DNA of 8,414 bases. Source: Pseudomonadota bacterium (lineage in GTDB: Bacteria > Myxococcota_A > Polyangia > Polyangiales > Ga0077539). Under the pieces are notes generated by a model. That model had not been told where the DNA came from and made no database searches. It saw only the letters and a list, made by a program, of their open reading frames with translations. A program made the position numbers and the translations under genes. The DNA is taken from NCBI GenBank assembly GCA_023428035.1, contig JAEYZO010000311.1:1-8414 (forward strand), in the 5' to 3' direction. Of the stretch, positions 6,388-8,414 are shown piece by piece (the first letter of the stretch is position 1; the number at the start of each line of letters is the position of its first letter).

Positions 6388-8151
6388 TCAGGCGTGCCGC
6401 AGCGCCGCCTCGACGCGCGCGAGCTCTCCCCTCGTCGCCGCCTGCTCGCGCAGCCTCGCGAGGCTCGCCCTCCCCGTTGCGCGCGACGCGGGGTGCGCCC
6501 GCGCCACCCGCTCGACGGCGTCGACCACCTCGCTCCAGCCGTCGATCGCCAGCCGCTCGCGCGATGAGCACGCGAGCGCCACCAGCGGGGCCATCGCCTC
6601 GGCGCCGAGCTCGCGCTCGATCATCACCGCGAGCCGCGCCGAGACCCACGACACCCGCGACAGCGCCTCGTCGTCGGTGGCGTCGAGGCCCGCGACCACC
6701 TCCGCCGCCGTGAGCGGCGACTCGAGCCACTCGCCCGCCCGCGGTGACGCCCGCACGGGCTCGCGCGTCGCGAGCTGCGCGAGCATCCACCGGAGCAGCG
6801 CGCGACCCACGCCGTCCTCCGCGGGGGGAGCGGCGAGGTCCTCTCCGTAGAAGGCCGTGGAGAGCCCGGCCCGGCGGCGGTAGCGCTCCCCGAGCGCGGG
6901 GAGGAGACACGGCGCCCAGAGCCCGTGACGGTCAGCGACCCCACACGCGACGGTGACGTCGGCGGCGGTGATGGAGGCGTAGTCCATGCGCGGCCCGAGG
7001 AGGCCCGCCGACGCGGTGGTAAAGGGCGCGGGGAGCGCGTTCCCGTTGGGGTAGACGAGGTGCGTCGCCCAGGCCTTCGCGAGCGAGGCGGCGAGGTCGC
7101 TCTCGCGCCCGCGCGAGTCGATGTCGACGCTCACCCGCGTCGAGCGGCTGATGACCGAGACGGACTTCAACACGAAGCGCAGCCCCAGCTCGGCGCCGCA
7201 GCGGTTGGCGAGGGCGACGCGCTCCGCGAGGTGACGTCGCAGCGGAGCCTCGGCGGGCGGGAGCTTTCGCGGGATGGTCCTCGCCGTCTTCAGCTCGACG
7301 ACGTGCTCTCCGTGCCACGGGAGGAAGAAGGCCGCGCCGTTGGCGACGCAGAGCTCACCCGGATAGCGCCCGTCGTCGGGGTCGATGGCGTAGGCGGCGG
7401 TGCGGGCTCCGTCGTCGTCGAAGGCCGCGACGGAGGTGTCGTCGAGCTGCGCGACGAGCCCGCTCTTGAAGCCAGCGTCGCGGGCTACAGGGCCGAGGCC
7501 CTGAAAGGTCCACGCGGCGCGCACGCGGTCGGTGATCCTCGCCACGCCCACCTCTCCGGTGAGGGGCGAGGCGCCCACGATGAACTCCGGGGGGAGGAGC
7601 GTGACGGCCACGTCGCGGGGTCGCACCACCGGCACCTGCGCCTGCACCTCGACGCGCTCGCCGTGGCCGAGGCCCGCGCGGACCACGCAGCCCGACGGGG
7701 CGTGGAGGACCATGAACGCGTAGCGGAGCTGCGCGAAGACGTCGCGGTCGAAGGGCTCGGCGGGGCCGGAGCCCAGGTAGAGGACGTCGGTCCTTGCGCC
7801 GTGGAGATCGATCGGCTCTCGGCGCTCGGGCTCGTCGTGGAAGACCAGCGCGAGGCCCTCGCCCTCACGCGCGAGGGTGAGGGCGCGGTTGGAGTAGGGG
7901 TTGAGCCCCGTGGAGTCGTCGGTGAACACACGGAGCGAGGGGTCGCGCGCGAGGGTGTCGGCGGAGAGGAGGTCGTAGTGGCCGGTCTCGTGGGCGAGGA
8001 TGTGCTCCCCGTCGACGGACACGCTCAGGGGCGCCCACGCGGGGGAGGGTCGCTTGCGGTCGGTCTTGACCTTGTTGGGGAGCGCGACGCGGGTGAGCCC
8101 CCACGCGTCGTGGATGAACAGTCGCTTGCCCTGCGGGGTGATGACGAACAT
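6388..8151 (-). CDS. Unidentified 587-residue protein, probable beta-propeller-like N-terminal half
   Basis: I do not recognise this family. The N-terminal ~300 residues alternate short hydrophobic strands with turns rich in Gly/Asp (for example LSVSVDGEHILAHETGH, 42-58; LYLGSG, 124-129; TAAYAIDPDDGRYPGELCVA, 251-270; AAFFLPWHGEHVVELKT, 273-289). This is the look of WD40/PQQ-like propeller blades, though without a recognisable repeat signature. Residues ~300-587 are largely helical and charged (RRHLAERVALANRC, 305-318; a run of Ala/Leu/Arg helices from 445 to the end). H54-E-T-G-H58 matches the HExxH zinc-protease pattern, but it sits in strand-like context and is probably chance. No signal peptide or membrane segment is seen. 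The ATG at 8151 lies 7 bases after the stop of the upstream gene, so the two are probably co-translated. Coding status is supported by length, codon bias and operon spacing; function is unknown. Confidence 0.85.
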   Translation of the reverse strand: MFVITPQGKRLFIHDAWGLTRVALPNKVKTDRKRPSPAWAPLSVSVDGEHILAHETGHYDLLSADTLARDPSLRVFTDDSTGLNPYSNRALTLAREGEGLALVFHDEPERREPIDLHGARTDVLYLGSGPAEPFDRDVFAQLRYAFMVLHAPSGCVVRAGLGHGERVEVQAQVPVVRPRDVAVTLLPPEFIVGASPLTGEVGVARITDRVRAAWTFQGLGPVARDAGFKSGLVAQLDDTSVAAFDDDGARTAAYAIDPDDGRYPGELCVANGAAFFLPWHGEHVVELKTARTIPRKLPPAEAPLRRHLAERVALANRCGAELGLRFVLKSVSVISRSTRVSVDIDSRGRESDLAASLAKAWATHLVYPNGNALPAPFTTASAGLLGPRMDYASITAADVTVACGVADRHGLWAPCLLPALGERYRRRAGLSTAFYGEDLAAPPAEDGVGRALLRWMLAQLATREPVRASPRAGEWLESPLTAAEVVAGLDATDDEALSRVSWVSARLAVMIERELGAEAMAPLVALACSSRERLAIDGWSEVVDAVERVARAHPASRATGRASLARLREQAATRGELARVEAALRHA

Positions 8152-8158
8152 CGCCGGG

Positions 8159-8414
8159 TCAGTCCGCGCACATGACGCGCACGCGGCCTACGCGCAGGGG
8201 CGCCTCGGTCATGGCCGCGGCGAAGGCCCTCGCGGCGCGCTCGGAGTCGAAGACCACCGTCGCGACCATGGCGCCGCCGTTCGCTGGGAGCGAGGGCGGG
8301 TACGCGTCGCCGACGGCGGGGGAGCAGTTCGCCTCTCCCAGCGACATCGGGACGTGGAGCGCGGTGGCCTGCTCCATGAGCGCCGAGAGGGCGGGGGACG
8401 CGCCCGCGGCGCCC
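8159..8414 (-). CDS. C-terminal part of an unidentified protein (continues past the right edge)
   Basis: Only the last ~85 residues are visible. The frame ends at TGA (8161-8159) and is open up to the window edge. An ATG at 8377 would give a 72-residue protein, but the upstream in-frame residues (an Ala/Ser/Gly/Leu-rich stretch ending SALMEQAT) read smoothly into it, so I take this as the tail of a longer protein. The visible part contains two cysteines (one in GEANCS, one in the C-terminal VMCAD). A stretch MVATVVFDSERAARAFAAAM, followed by PLRVGRVRVMCAD, has a beta-helix-beta look. It is 7 bases upstream of the 587-residue gene on the same strand, so both probably belong to one operon. No family is recognised. 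Confidence 0.65.
   Translation of the reverse strand, partial: GAAGASPALSALMEQATALHVPMSLGEANCSPAVGDAYPPSLPANGGAMVATVVFDSERAARAFAAAMTEAPLRVGRVRVMCAD

Noticed and set aside
6925..8175. 416-codon open frame on the plus strand, opposite the 587-residue gene
   Set aside because: It is Gly/Arg/Val-rich with no recognisable motifs and biased composition, as expected from antisense reading of high-GC codons.

Overview
The window is GC-rich throughout (very strong G/C at third codon positions, long shadow frames on both strands). It looks like a chromosomal segment of a myxobacterium, plausibly Polyangiales/Sandaracinaceae-like. This is inferred from gene style, not from a marker gene: a lipoprotein with a Val-Asp-Val-Pro-Thr linker, tandem disulfide-rich repeats, calcium-binding thrombospondin type-3 repeats and a VWA domain, plus a eukaryote-type poly(ADP-ribose) glycohydrolase. 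I see no RNA genes, CRISPR array, insertion sequence or phage genes.

Layout, left to right. (1) Plus strand: a zinc-ribbon + VWA protein (frame open to the left edge, ends 1154), then one base later a YchJ/UPF0225 SEC-C protein (1156-1638); these form a likely two-gene unit. (2) Minus strand: trmO (4788-3940), encoding the tRNA m6t6A37 methyltransferase, then 56 bases downstream a large exported VWA lipoprotein (3883-1622). The 3' end of the lipoprotein gene overlaps the 3' end of the YchJ gene tail to tail by 17 bases. (3) After a 60-base divergent gap, plus strand: a canonical poly(ADP-ribose) glycohydrolase (4849-6126). (4) A 261-base convergent gap holding two copies of a ~39-base hairpin-forming repeat. 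(5) Minus strand: the C-terminal end of an unidentified gene that runs in from the right edge (stop at 8159), followed 7 bases later by a 587-residue unidentified protein (8151-6388), probably with a beta-propeller-like N-terminal half and a helical C-terminal half.

How the genes fit together. No single pathway links them. TrmO and YchJ look like housekeeping or accessory genes. The two VWA proteins belong to the same VWA type (shared YRD and GGGDxPE motifs), but one looks cytoplasmic and the other anchored on the cell surface. The most notable gene is the PARG: its catalytic region matches the vertebrate-type enzyme almost motif for motif, which is uncommon in bacteria and implies poly(ADP-ribose) turnover in this organism. 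The matching polymerase is not in this window. The two-gene minus-strand unit at the right end is the best candidate for something undescribed.
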